Assembly: GCA_942492205.1 (NCBI GenBank)
Contig: CALODT010000004.1
Location: forward strand, 193,465 to 257,464
Length of the DNA: 64,000 nucleotides
Direction of reading: 5' to 3'
DNA from: UBA1847 sp942492205
GTDB lineage: Bacteria; Pseudomonadota; Gammaproteobacteria; Steroidobacterales; Woeseiaceae
Below the pieces are notes generated by a model that saw nothing but the letters and a program-made list of their open reading frames with translations, was not told where the DNA came from and did not search any database. Positions 9,193 to 18,064 of this stretch are shown here, piece by piece. The position numbers were made by a program, and so were the translations under genes. How positions within the stretch are numbered: the first letter of the stretch is position 1; each line of letters begins with the position of its first letter.

Positions 9193-9576
9193 TTGAACCG
9201 CGCGCCCATCATCACCTGTGCCGTCACAGGTTCCGGAGATACGGCGGCCAAACATCCGGACTTGCCAAAGTCGCCGGCTGAAATCGCGACAGCCGCCATC
9301 GAGGCGGCGAAAGCGGGAGCCGCAATAGCGCATCTGCATGTGCGCGAACCCGGGACTGGCAAGCCGTCGCGCGACCTTGAACTCTACCGCGAGGTTGTCG
9401 GGAGAATTCGTGAGAGCGACACCGACGTTATCCTGAACCTGACAACCGGCATGGGCGGCGACCTGTTTTTTGGGCCCGATGACGAGCCGCTGAATTTCGC
9501 CGCCGAGACCGACTGCGTTGGCCAGCTGGCTGATGAATCATTCGATCGCGTCGGCGATCTCGAGGGCAAGTGGTAG
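9193..9576 (+). pseudogene. Truncated beta-keto acid cleavage enzyme (BKACE, DUF849)
   Basis: The reading frame starts at a TTG at 9193 and encodes 127 residues. The first 110 or so match the N-terminal third of DUF849/BKACE proteins: PIITCAVTGSGDT, AAIAHLHVREPGTGKPS and ILNLTTGMGG, including the HLH metal-ligand motif. Family members have about 300 residues; here the frame runs into an unrelated tail (DRVGDLEGKW) and stops. The missing two thirds do not follow in any frame. I conclude it is a decayed gene, truncated by deletion, and not functional as an enzyme. Confidence 0.75.
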
Positions 9577-9924
9577 CCGGCCGTTTCCCGCCGGGGAAGG
9601 GCCTGGAACGCAGGATTCGCAAACTGGATTGAACCAGGCATATCCCATCATTCGGGAAGCAATAGCCATTGTCTGCCGGCAGTCGGCGCCGAAGTTGCCA
9701 GCGCTTTGGTATTCTTTTCAGGAACGCGCTGTTCGTCTCCAGATTTTTTCACACAGCGAATCAACTGCAACGCAGGGAGCCATCTCGGTATGCAAAGTCC
9801 TGAAGCTACGATCAGCGAATGCTCACCTCGAATGCAACCATCACAGGGTTTAGATCAAACGTGACTTCGATCCAGCCTTGCACGATCACGAGTGCAAGAG
9901 GCGCTAACCTCGCGGTTATAAACT
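9577..9924. other. Gene-free stretch after the BKACE remnant
   Basis: This 348-base stretch has no convincing gene in any frame and no recognisable remainder of the BKACE gene. It probably contains the promoter of the gene starting at 9925, but no clear boxes are seen. Confidence 0.4.
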
Positions 9925-11232
9925 ATGACCCAGATGCAAATCGAGCAGATCCTGGCCAAGGCCAATGACGGACAGGCGCAAGCGCAGTTCCTGCTAAGCC
10001 AGATCTGTCTGCAGAAGCAGGACCTCGACGGCATGGTGCAGTGGCTGCGGCGAGCCAGTGAACAGGGACTTGCGTCCGCGCTCGACGCACTCGGTCATTG
10101 CTACGAGAAAGGACAGGGAGTCCCGAGAGATGCTGAAAGCGCCCTGCAACACTATGAACGCGCGCTCGCGGCTGGCTCCGCCCTGGCCGCTTATCGCAAG
10201 GCAGAACTCCTCTACAAGTCGCGACACGGACCCTCGAAAGAGCAGGAAATCAGAGAGCTGCTATTTCACGCTGCCAGCCAGAACGTCATGCCGGCACTCA
10301 GGGCCATTGGCTACCTCGCACTGCAGCAGCCGTCCAGCTGGCCGCTGGCGATCGACTGTTTCCGGCGTGCAGCGACCAGCGGTGACGTCATTTCAAATTT
10401 CAACCTGGCGTGGTGCCTGCTGCAGAAACCGGACGGCGACGCCGGGGTAGCCGAGGCCGCGTATTGCTTGCGCCGCGCCGCCGCCGCGCACTATCCGTAT
10501 GCCCAGGCAATGCTGAGTGCGCTGCCGCAATCGCAGGCATCGGCGGCGCCCGCGATCGCGAGTGCTCCGTTGCAGATCGATACTGCCTTGCCGCTGTACC
10601 CGGCACCACAGGAAGCCGAACACACGACAATCAGCAAAGATCCGGGCATCAAGCTTTTCGACAACGTGCTGACGGTTGTCGACTGCGCGCACCTCATGAT
10701 GCTGTCGCTGCCCAGCCTGCGCCGCGCCCATGTTATTGATCCGGAGGGCGGCAGGGACGGCCAGGTGTCTGATATCCGAACCAGCATGTCCACGTATTTG
10801 CCATTCGCGGTCGTGGATTTCATCGCTCGGTACATCGAGCTCAAGATCGTTGGCGCGACTGGCGAACAGCTCGAAACATCGGAGCCGATGTCGATACTGC
10901 GCTACGCGCCGGGCGAGTACTACCGTCCACATGTCGACTATTTCAATCCGAAGCTGAAAACGTCGCGCGAGCTGCTCGAAGATGGCGGTCAGCGAACGGC
11001 GTCCGCCGTGACCTACCTGGCCGCACCAGCCGCCGGTGGCGGAACCCGTTTTCCGAACCTGAATCTCTCGGTACCCGCCGTTACCGGAAGCACGCTGTGG
11101 TTCAGGAACTGCCACGCAGACGGGCGCATCGATGAGCGCAGCCTGCACGCCGGTGACACGGTAGACGACGGAGAGAAGTGGGTTGTTACCAAGTGGTTCC
11201 GGGAACGCCCGACGAGCTACCTCGAAAACTAG
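9925..11232 (+). CDS. Sel1-repeat protein with prolyl 4-hydroxylase-type dioxygenase domain
   Basis: This 435-residue protein joins two modules. Residues 5-190 contain Sel1-like (TPR-type) repeats, for example SEQGLASALDALGHCYEKG. Residues 235-430 form a 2-oxoglutarate/Fe(II) dioxygenase of the prolyl 4-hydroxylase type. The iron ligands are visible as His336 and Asp338 in HVDYF and His408 in SLHAGD, and the 2-oxoglutarate-binding Lys lies in VVTKWFRE. Family members hydroxylate proline or similar residues in proteins, and the repeats may present the substrate. It is probably cytoplasmic, as no signal peptide is present. It converges with the Lrp-type regulator, with only 9 bases between them. 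Confidence 0.85.
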   Translation: MTQMQIEQILAKANDGQAQAQFLLSQICLQKQDLDGMVQWLRRASEQGLASALDALGHCYEKGQGVPRDAESALQHYERALAAGSALAAYRKAELLYKSRHGPSKEQEIRELLFHAASQNVMPALRAIGYLALQQPSSWPLAIDCFRRAATSGDVISNFNLAWCLLQKPDGDAGVAEAAYCLRRAAAAHYPYAQAMLSALPQSQASAAPAIASAPLQIDTALPLYPAPQEAEHTTISKDPGIKLFDNVLTVVDCAHLMMLSLPSLRRAHVIDPEGGRDGQVSDIRTSMSTYLPFAVVDFIARYIELKIVGATGEQLETSEPMSILRYAPGEYYRPHVDYFNPKLKTSRELLEDGGQRTASAVTYLAAPAAGGGTRFPNLNLSVPAVTGSTLWFRNCHADGRIDERSLHAGDTVDDGEKWVVTKWFRERPTSYLEN

Positions 11233-11241
11233 GCGCCGTAC

Positions 11242-11709
11242 TCAGACCGGCAGCGCGGTCGAGTGCTTGATATCCGACAGGACGATGCTCGACGTGACTT
11301 CCTGGATGCCCGGCAGCTGCGAGAGCTTCTCGAAGAAGAACTGTTCATAGGCCTTGATGTCCTCAGCGACGATGCGTAACAGGAAGTCGACGTTACCCAG
11401 CAACACGTAGCACTCCATGACTTCCGGGTATTTGCGCACGGCATCGGCGAACGCGGACAGGTTGCTGCGGCCGTGAGAGTTCAGCTTGACGTGCGCGAAC
11501 ACCATCGTCGTCAGGCCAACTTTCTCGCGATCGAGGATAACCGGGTGATCCTTGAATACACCTTCCTCGCGGAGGCGCTGGATACGTCGCCAGCAGGCGG
11601 ACTGCGACAGGCCGATGCGCTCGCCAATGGCCGACGCGTTGATACCCGGCTCGCTTTGCAGCAGACCGAGGATTTTGCGGTCCGTTGAATCCAGTGAGAC
11701 GCTCTGCAT
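11242..11709 (-). CDS. Lrp/AsnC-family transcriptional regulator
   Basis: This 155-residue protein has an N-terminal helix-turn-helix (about residues 6-60, INASAIGERIGLSQSACWRRI) and a C-terminal AsnC ligand-binding fold (residues 70-145). It is divergent from leucine dehydrogenase and the branched-chain oxoacid dehydrogenase genes, the same arrangement as bkdR in pseudomonads. I infer that it senses a branched-chain amino acid and controls the adjoining catabolic operon; the specific name bkdR is not proven. Confidence 0.88.
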   Translation of the reverse strand: MQSVSLDSTDRKILGLLQSEPGINASAIGERIGLSQSACWRRIQRLREEGVFKDHPVILDREKVGLTTMVFAHVKLNSHGRSNLSAFADAVRKYPEVMECYVLLGNVDFLLRIVAEDIKAYEQFFFEKLSQLPGIQEVTSSIVLSDIKHSTALPV

Positions 11710-11843
11710 GGTTTATACGTATTCGGCAGTTGGGACACATAGATTATGCTCTATTTCTAACCCAGACAACCGGATTTGCACGACTTATCGGGTTTTATCG
11801 GGGTATATTAGTCTGCTCGTTCGAGCCTCTTTAGGGGAGAGTT
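11710..11843. promoter_or_regulatory. Divergent promoter region of Lrp regulator and leucine dehydrogenase
   Basis: This AT-rich 134-base gap lies between the two divergent starts. A ribosome binding site AGGGGAGA lies at 11833-11840 before the dehydrogenase. A CATAAT-type -10 candidate can be read on the minus strand near 11743-11748, and TATATT on the plus strand near 11805-11810. These boxes are suggestions only. The region should hold the regulator's binding sites. Confidence 0.45.
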
Positions 11844-12902
11844 ATGGGCGTATTCGAACACACCGAATTCGACAATCACGAATCTCTGCATTTTTTTAGC
11901 GACGAGGCGACCGGGCTACAGGCAATCATTGCCGTGCACTCGACCGCGCTCGGGCCGGCAGCCGGCGGCTGTCGCCGCTGGAACTACACCAGCAATGCCG
12001 ACGCGCTGACCGACGCATTGCGGCTGTCGCGAGGCATGACCTACAAGAACGCCGTGGCCGGCCTGAAGTTCGGCGGCGGCAAGGCCGTGATTCTCGGCAA
12101 CGATAGCGCGCCCAAGTCGGCAGACCTGTTCGCGGCTTTCGGTCGCGCCGTAGACTCGCTCGGTGGGCGCTATATAACCGCCGAGGATGTCGGCTGTTCG
12201 GTTGAGGACATGCGCTCCGTTCGTGAGCAAACCGAGTTCGTTTCCGGCCTGCCGCAAAGCGGCACGAGCGCAGGCGGCGACCCCTCACCGTGGACGGCGA
12301 TCGGCTGTCTCGAGGGAATCCAGGCGGCCGTACAGTCGAGACTTGGTGTCGACTCACTCAAGGGTCTGCGCGTTGCTGTCCAGGGTGTCGGCCATGTCGG
12401 CCTGCATCTTTGCCGCCTGCTGCACGCCGAGGGCGCAGAGCTGTTGGTGTCGGATGTTAACCGCGCCAACCTGGATGCGGCGAGCGCAGAGCTGCCGGTC
12501 ACCGTGGTTGCACCCACCGAGTTACTGTACGCCGATGTCGATGTGCTGGCACCGTGCGCACTCGGCAACATCCTGACATCGACGACCATTCCGAGAATTC
12601 GTGCCAAGGTCGTTGCAGGTGCGGCGAATAACCAGCTTGCAACAGCTGCCGACGGCGCGCGCCTTGCCGATCGCGACATCCTCTACGCGCCCGACTACGT
12701 TATTAATGCCGGCGGTATCATCAGTGTTGCCCGCGAGTACTATGGCAGCAGCTCGGAGGATGAAGTGCGCGCGGACGTGTCGCGCATACGCGAGCGTTTG
12801 CAGGCCATTTTCGACGAGGCAAAATCAAGCGGCCGGCCAACCAACGAACTGGCCGACAAGCTGGCCCGCGACCTGGTGGCCGCGGCAAAAGACAAATCCT
12901 GA
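11844..12902 (+). CDS. ldh: Leucine (branched-chain amino acid) dehydrogenase
   Basis: This is a 352-residue member of the Glu/Leu/Phe/Val dehydrogenases. The substrate-binding and catalytic lysines are visible at positions 68 (GMTYKNA) and 80 (GLKFGGGKAV), at the spacing of bacillary leucine dehydrogenases. The NAD-binding Rossmann fold shows VAVQGVGHVG, followed by the acidic residue of SDVN. It oxidatively deaminates leucine, isoleucine and valine to 2-oxoacids, feeding the E1-E2 complex encoded next. It starts at ATG 11844 after a strong Shine-Dalgarno and is separated by 11 bases from the E1 alpha gene, forming one operon. Phenylalanine dehydrogenase is the main alternative. Confidence 0.88.
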   Translation: MGVFEHTEFDNHESLHFFSDEATGLQAIIAVHSTALGPAAGGCRRWNYTSNADALTDALRLSRGMTYKNAVAGLKFGGGKAVILGNDSAPKSADLFAAFGRAVDSLGGRYITAEDVGCSVEDMRSVREQTEFVSGLPQSGTSAGGDPSPWTAIGCLEGIQAAVQSRLGVDSLKGLRVAVQGVGHVGLHLCRLLHAEGAELLVSDVNRANLDAASAELPVTVVAPTELLYADVDVLAPCALGNILTSTTIPRIRAKVVAGAANNQLATAADGARLADRDILYAPDYVINAGGIISVAREYYGSSSEDEVRADVSRIRERLQAIFDEAKSSGRPTNELADKLARDLVAAAKDKS

Positions 12903-12913
12903 CAGGGCCTACT

Positions 12914-14155
12914 ATGATCGAAAAATCGAGACTGCAGATACCACGCCCCACCGCCAGGCCGGGCGATGAACCCGACTTCAGCTACCTGGATCTGTCGCCC
13001 GCGGGCAGCATCGATAAACCGCCCATCAGCGCTCGTACACGCGACATCGAATACCTGAGCTCGGGCCTGGTCCGCGTCCTTGACGAGGACCATGCGGCAA
13101 AGGGTCCGTGGGACCCGGGCCTCGACGCAACGCAGCTGCAGATCGCGCTGCGGTGGATGATGCTGACGCGGGCGCTCGACGACCGCATGTGGCAGATCCA
13201 GCGACAGGGTCGCATCTCGTTCTACATGCAGTCACGCGGTGAGGAGGCCGTGTCGATCGCGCAGGGCATGGCGTTACGCCCGGGCGACATGTGTTTTCCC
13301 TCATATCGAAACCAGGGCCTGTTCCTGTATCGCGGCGTCAGGCTCGTCGACATGATGTGCCAGTGCCTGTCGAACACGCGCGACATGTGCAAGGGCCGCC
13401 AGCTGCCGATCATGTATCACAGCAAGGCCGGTAACGTGTTTTCGATCTCGGGGAACCTGGCCACGCAGTTCCCGCAGGCGGTTGGCTGGGCAATGGCGTC
13501 TGCCATAAAAGGCGAGGATCATATTGCGGCGAGCTGGGTCGGCGACGGCAGCACCGCGGAGGCGGACTTCCATCACGCACTGACCTTCGCCGCGGTGTAC
13601 CAGGCCCCGGTCATTCTCAACGTCGTTAACAACCAGTGGGCCATCTCGACCTTCCAGGGAACGGCTGGCGGCGGGCGACGTGCGTTTGCCGCGCGCGGCC
13701 TGGGGCTCGGCATTCCAGGCATCCGCGTTGACGGCAACGACCTGCTGGCCGTGTATGCCGTGACGCTGTGGGCGGCCGATCGCGCACGTCGCGGCGGCGG
13801 ACCAACGCTGATCGAACACGTTACCTATCGAGGCGGCGCACACTCGACCAGCGACGATCCCTCCAAGTACCGACCAAAAAACGAATGGGATGCTTTCCCG
13901 CTTGGCGACCCGCTGGAACGGCTCAAGCAACACCTGATCCTGGAAGGCCACTGGTCAGAGACGAAACACGACAAGCTCGAGGAGCAGCTGAAGGCCGACG
14001 TACACGCTGCGTGGAAGGAAGCGCAGAAGTACGGAACCATGACCGAAGGCCCGTTCCTCGACCCTGAAACCATGTTCGAAGACGTCTACGCGGAGATGCC
14101 TGCGCATCTCGAGTCGCAGCGCCGGCGCATGCTCGAAGTGCTGAAGGGAGAGTAA
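12914..14155 (+). CDS. bkdA1: Branched-chain 2-oxoacid dehydrogenase E1 subunit alpha
   Basis: This 413-residue protein carries the thiamine diphosphate motif WVGDGSTAEADFHH with NNQWAIST about 30 residues later, and the conserved segments YRNQGLFLYRG and GGAHSTSDDPSKYR (phosphorylation-loop region of E1 alpha). An N-terminal extension of about 60 residues resembles the Pseudomonas BkdA1 form. With the beta subunit it decarboxylates the 2-oxoacids of Leu, Ile and Val and transfers the acyl group to the E2 lipoyl arm. Three bases separate it from the E1 beta gene. Confidence 0.92.
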   Translation: MIEKSRLQIPRPTARPGDEPDFSYLDLSPAGSIDKPPISARTRDIEYLSSGLVRVLDEDHAAKGPWDPGLDATQLQIALRWMMLTRALDDRMWQIQRQGRISFYMQSRGEEAVSIAQGMALRPGDMCFPSYRNQGLFLYRGVRLVDMMCQCLSNTRDMCKGRQLPIMYHSKAGNVFSISGNLATQFPQAVGWAMASAIKGEDHIAASWVGDGSTAEADFHHALTFAAVYQAPVILNVVNNQWAISTFQGTAGGGRRAFAARGLGLGIPGIRVDGNDLLAVYAVTLWAADRARRGGGPTLIEHVTYRGGAHSTSDDPSKYRPKNEWDAFPLGDPLERLKQHLILEGHWSETKHDKLEEQLKADVHAAWKEAQKYGTMTEGPFLDPETMFEDVYAEMPAHLESQRRRMLEVLKGE

Positions 14156-14158
14156 GTC

Positions 14159-15175
14159 ATGGCACAGATGAACATGATTGAAGCCATCCGTTCGGCTCAC
14201 GACGTCATGATGGACAAGGACCCGACCGTCATCGTGCTGGGCGAGGATGTCGGCTACTTCGGCGGTGTGTTCCGTTGCACGGACGGACTGCAGAGAAAAT
14301 ACGGCGAGCATCGCGTTATCGACGCGCCGATCGCCGAAGGCGGTATCGTTGCCGCCGCAATCGGCATGGGCGTCAACGGCCTGCGCCCGGTGGCAGAGAT
14401 CCAGTTCGCCGATTACATCTACCCGGGATTCGACCAGATCGTCAGTGAGCTGGCGCGGCTGCGCTACCGTTCCTGCGGCGAGTTCTTTTCGCCGGTCACC
14501 ATTCGCACGCCTTGCGGCGGCGGTATCCGCGGTGGCCAGACACACTCGCAGTCACCGGAAGGCATCTTCACGCATGTCAGCGGCATCAAGACGGTCATGC
14601 CATCCAATCCCTATGATGCCAAGGGACTGCTGATCAGCGCCATCGAGTCCGACGACCCGGTGATCTTCTTCGAACCCAAGCGCATCTATAACGGCCCGTT
14701 TGACGGCGACCCGGAGAAACCGGGCGTGTCGTGGTCGTCACACCCGAAGGGTGAGGTGCCCGAGGGCTATTACACGGTACCGCTCGGCAGCGCGGAAATC
14801 GCATTGCCCGGGGATGAGCTGACCGTCATCACCTACGGTACGCTTGTGCATGTGGCCATCGCGGCAGCGAAAGAAACGGGTGTCGATTGCGAAGTCATTG
14901 ACGTTCGCACCATGGCACCACTCGATGTAAAAACGCTGGCCGACTCGGTCAAGAAAACCGGTCGCTGCCTGATCGCGCATGAAGCAACCCGTTTCGGTGG
15001 CTACGGCGCTGAGCTCGCCGCGACCATACAGAAAGAATGTTTCTATCACCTGGAAGCACCAATCGGACGTATCGGCGGTTGGGATACGCCATATCCGCAC
15101 GCGTTTGAGTGGCAATACTTCCCCGGACTGAAGCGCCTGTCCGCGGGCATCCGCAGAGTCATGGAGGCAGAATGA
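14159..15175 (+). CDS. bkdA2: Branched-chain 2-oxoacid dehydrogenase E1 subunit beta
   Basis: This 338-residue protein is a transketolase-type beta subunit: VLGEDVGYFGGVFRCT near the N-terminus, the DAPIAEGGIVAAAIG block, the pyrimidine-binding region QFADYIYPGFDQIVSE and a C-terminal transketolase domain (VEVIDVRTMAPLD in form, here CEVIDVRTMAPLD). It forms the alpha2-beta2 E1 with the preceding gene. The stop codon overlaps the start of the E2 gene (ATGA at 15172-15175), a sign of translational coupling. Confidence 0.93.
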   Translation: MAQMNMIEAIRSAHDVMMDKDPTVIVLGEDVGYFGGVFRCTDGLQRKYGEHRVIDAPIAEGGIVAAAIGMGVNGLRPVAEIQFADYIYPGFDQIVSELARLRYRSCGEFFSPVTIRTPCGGGIRGGQTHSQSPEGIFTHVSGIKTVMPSNPYDAKGLLISAIESDDPVIFFEPKRIYNGPFDGDPEKPGVSWSSHPKGEVPEGYYTVPLGSAEIALPGDELTVITYGTLVHVAIAAAKETGVDCEVIDVRTMAPLDVKTLADSVKKTGRCLIAHEATRFGGYGAELAATIQKECFYHLEAPIGRIGGWDTPYPHAFEWQYFPGLKRLSAGIRRVMEAE

Positions 15176-16401
15176 GCGAATTCATTTTCAAGCTGCCGGA
15201 CCTCGGTGAAGGCACGGTCGAGTCGGAAATCGGCGAATGGTTCATCAAGGTCGGCGACCGCATCGAGGAAGAAGCCGTTGTCGGCACGATGATGACCGAC
15301 AAGGCCGCCGTCGAACTTTCTTCGCCGGTGAGCGGCACGGTACTGAAGCTTGCCGGTGAGCCTGGCGACATTATTGCCGTCGGTGCGCCGCTGGTGATCA
15401 TCGATACCGAAGGTGCTGTCGCGGAACAGTCCGCTCCGGCGGAAGCTGCCGAGACGCCGGTCGTTAAGGAAGAGCCCGCGCCCGCCGTTGCGGCACCGAC
15501 AGTCGAGGCCACCGATGAGCCGATCGAACGGTCGCGCGTCATGACATCGCCTGCGATTCGCCGCCGCGCCAAAGAAGCCGACGTTGACCTGACCCTCGTG
15601 CCCGGATCCGGCCCCGGCGGCAGAATACTGCGCAAGGACTTCGACAACTACCTGAAAGCGCGCGCAACCGGCACTTCGTTCGCCGCCAGCGCCGCGCCCT
15701 CCACACACGTGAAGGAAATCAAGATCATCGGCTTGCGGCGTATCATCGCCGAGCGCATGTCGGCAGCGAAACGGGAGATCCCGCACTTTGCCTACGTCGA
15801 GGAAATCGACATCACCGAACTTGAAAGCCTGCGCAAACACATGAACAGCAGCAGGAACGGCGACGACAGGCTGACCTTGCTGCCGTTCCTCGGCCTCGCG
15901 CTTATCAAGGCGCTGAAAGAATTCCCGCAATGTAACGTGACGCACGACAAGGCACGCAACCTGCTCTTGCAACACGATGCCGTACACCTCGGTGTCGCGA
16001 CGCAGACACCCGACGGTCTCAAAGTGCCGGTCGTCCGGCACGCCGAAGTTCGCTCACTCGACGACCTCGCAAGCGAGGTCCGGCGCGTATCGCTCGCGGC
16101 GCGTAACAACAGCGCCAGGAAAAGCGAATTGTCCGGCTCCACGATCACGATTACGAGTCTCGGCAAGTTGGGCGGTATCGCGTCGACCCCGGTCATCAAC
16201 AGTCCGGAGGTTGCCATCATCGGTGTGAATCGCGCGGTGGAACGCCCGGTTGTGTTTAACGGCCAGGTCGCGGTAAGGCTGATGATGAACCTGTCCTCGT
16301 CCTTCGATCATCGTTTCGTCGACGGTTACGACGCGGCTGCGATGATTCAGCGCATCCGGGAAATGCTCGAGCACCCGGCAACGATATTCCTGCCCGGCTA
16401 G
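15172..16401 (+). CDS. bkdB: Branched-chain 2-oxoacid dehydrogenase E2 (dihydrolipoyl acyltransferase)
   Basis: I place the start at the ATG at 15172 (MSEFIFKLPDLGEG), overlapping the E1 beta stop; it gives 409 residues. One lipoyl domain carries the lipoylated Lys44 in MTDKAAVEL. A Pro/Ala/Glu linker leads to the peripheral subunit-binding domain (about 121-158, SPAIRRRAKEADVDL) and the acyltransferase core with the catalytic motif SFDHRFVDGYDAA. It makes the acyl-CoA product of branched-chain oxoacid oxidation. No dihydrolipoyl dehydrogenase (E3) follows, so E3 must be supplied from elsewhere in the genome. Confidence 0.93.
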   Translation: MSEFIFKLPDLGEGTVESEIGEWFIKVGDRIEEEAVVGTMMTDKAAVELSSPVSGTVLKLAGEPGDIIAVGAPLVIIDTEGAVAEQSAPAEAAETPVVKEEPAPAVAAPTVEATDEPIERSRVMTSPAIRRRAKEADVDLTLVPGSGPGGRILRKDFDNYLKARATGTSFAASAAPSTHVKEIKIIGLRRIIAERMSAAKREIPHFAYVEEIDITELESLRKHMNSSRNGDDRLTLLPFLGLALIKALKEFPQCNVTHDKARNLLLQHDAVHLGVATQTPDGLKVPVVRHAEVRSLDDLASEVRRVSLAARNNSARKSELSGSTITITSLGKLGGIASTPVINSPEVAIIGVNRAVERPVVFNGQVAVRLMMNLSSSFDHRFVDGYDAAAMIQRIREMLEHPATIFLPG

Positions 16402-16454
16402 CCACGACAGTTCGCTACCTGTCGTCCTGACGCTTGTCGATCCGGCAAGACAGT

Positions 16455-16526
16455 CGGGCGTTAGCCTGCATCACGGGATGGCTCCCTGCGGTCCGCTTTA
16501 CTTCCGTGATGCACGGCTAACGCCCG
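16455..16526. repeat. Long intergenic hairpin (22-bp arms)
   Basis: The arms 16455-16476 and 16504-16526 are complementary over 22 positions with a single bulged C, closing a 27-base loop. It lies between the convergent E2 and FAD-oxidase genes and has no T-run on either side. It could act as a transcription barrier between convergent genes or be a dispersed palindromic repeat. A single copy was seen in the window. Confidence 0.6.
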
Positions 16527-16581
16527 ATTGCGCTGGCTCTCGGGGCCATCGAACGAACGATGCACGAGCGGGTTGCCGTCG

Positions 16582-17961
16582 CTATTCTGAGGGGAGCACC
16601 CGCCCCGGGTTGAGAATGTTGTTCGGATCGAGACTTTGTTTCAGAACCCGCATCAGCTGAATCTCCGCGGCACTCTTGCTGTGCGGTAACCAGCTGATCT
16701 TTTCGAGTCCAATGCCGTGCTCGGCGGAGACCGAGCCGCCGTACTGGCGCAACGGCCCATACACGCACTCATCACTGGCGTTATGGTGGTCGCCCGCTTC
16801 ACCCGGCGCGACAAAGAAATGCAGGTTGCCGTCGGCCATGTGACCGAGCGCGACGCACATTCCGTCGCGCCAGCGCCGCGCAACGTTTTCTTCTACCGAC
16901 GCAACATAGGCCGCCATGTCCCGGATCGGCAGGCTTACGTCATAGAGGTAGAACGGCGGCTTGGTCAGCGCAGGCTCGAAGTTCTCGCGAATCTCCCAGA
17001 TCGAACGCGTTTCTGCCGCTGACTTGGGTATTACGGCGTCACTGATCAGTCCTTCTTCAAGCGCGTTACCGAGCACGCGTTCGAAGCGCGCATCGTCGGC
17101 ATCCGGATCGCTGCCTTCCGCCTGGAACACGACATAGAACGGGTAGTCCCGTGACAATGGCGGACGATGACCGTTGTCACCCGTGACCGCTCGATAGTAA
17201 GCGCCCCACATTATTTCGAAGGCGCTCAGGTTCCCGGCGAGCTCGCGCTGCAGCTTGCCCAGGAAAGCAATAACGCTCTCCATGTTGTCCATTGCGACCA
17301 GCGCATCCTGGCGACTTGCCGGCTTCGGGAAGAGGCGCAGCACCGCGCGCGTGACAATGCCCAGCGTGCCTTCGCTGCCAATAAAAATCTGCTTCATGTC
17401 GTAGCCGGCGTTGTTCTTCAACATCCGGTTCATCGACGACATGACCGTGCCATCCGCCATCACAACCTCGAGCCCAAGCACCAGGTTCCGCATCATGCCG
17501 TATCGCAGCACGTTCATGCCGCCGGCGTTGGTCGCAATGTTTCCGCCGATCGTGCAGCTGCCACGCGCACCGAGATCGAGGGGAAAACTGAAGCCTTGTG
17601 CTGCAACCGTCTCCTGCACCGTTTGCAGGACGGCACCGGCTTCCACAACCGCGGTGCCACCCACTGCATCGATTTCAAGAACACCGGTCATCTTTTCCGT
17701 GGAAAGCACGAGATCGTCTCTGTTCGGCTCCACCGCGGTCACGCAGTTGGTCAGACCGCCTTGCGTGATGACGGATTGCCCGGCCGCATTGCAGTGTTTC
17801 AGGATGCCGGCGACCTCACCCGTCGACGTCGGCAGCACCAGGGCTTTGGCCTGCATCGGCGCGCTGTTCCAGTAACTGGTAGCACGAGCGGCGATCGAGT
17901 CCGTGTCCAGCAGTCGTGCGTCGCCAACGATATCGGCGAGTGCAGAATTGGAGTGCGCCAT
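16582..17961 (-). CDS. FAD-linked oxidase of the GlcD / D-lactate dehydrogenase type
   Basis: I choose the ATG at 17961 (MAHSNSALADIVGD); an in-frame GTG 13 codons upstream is possible. The protein (459 residues) has the FAD-binding PCMH fold with the signature GARGSCTIGGNIATNAGGMNVLRYG, and the C-terminal FAD-oxidase domain ending in SAEHGIGLEKISWL and LDPNNILNPGRVL. It should oxidise a 2-hydroxyacid (D-lactate, D-2-hydroxyglutarate or glycolate) and pass electrons to the respiratory chain. No GlcE/GlcF partner lies alongside, which favours a single-subunit enzyme. Confidence 0.87.
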   Translation of the reverse strand: MAHSNSALADIVGDARLLDTDSIAARATSYWNSAPMQAKALVLPTSTGEVAGILKHCNAAGQSVITQGGLTNCVTAVEPNRDDLVLSTEKMTGVLEIDAVGGTAVVEAGAVLQTVQETVAAQGFSFPLDLGARGSCTIGGNIATNAGGMNVLRYGMMRNLVLGLEVVMADGTVMSSMNRMLKNNAGYDMKQIFIGSEGTLGIVTRAVLRLFPKPASRQDALVAMDNMESVIAFLGKLQRELAGNLSAFEIMWGAYYRAVTGDNGHRPPLSRDYPFYVVFQAEGSDPDADDARFERVLGNALEEGLISDAVIPKSAAETRSIWEIRENFEPALTKPPFYLYDVSLPIRDMAAYVASVEENVARRWRDGMCVALGHMADGNLHFFVAPGEAGDHHNASDECVYGPLRQYGGSVSAEHGIGLEKISWLPHSKSAAEIQLMRVLKQSLDPNNILNPGRVLPSE

Positions 17962-18064
17962 GCAAGGACCCCTGAGATTAAGCGGTGTGTCGGGCGACAC
18001 ATTATCCTAGAATCGAGCCTCGCACACTACGCCGGCGCCGACGCTGGCGCTCGAGAACTTCGCT

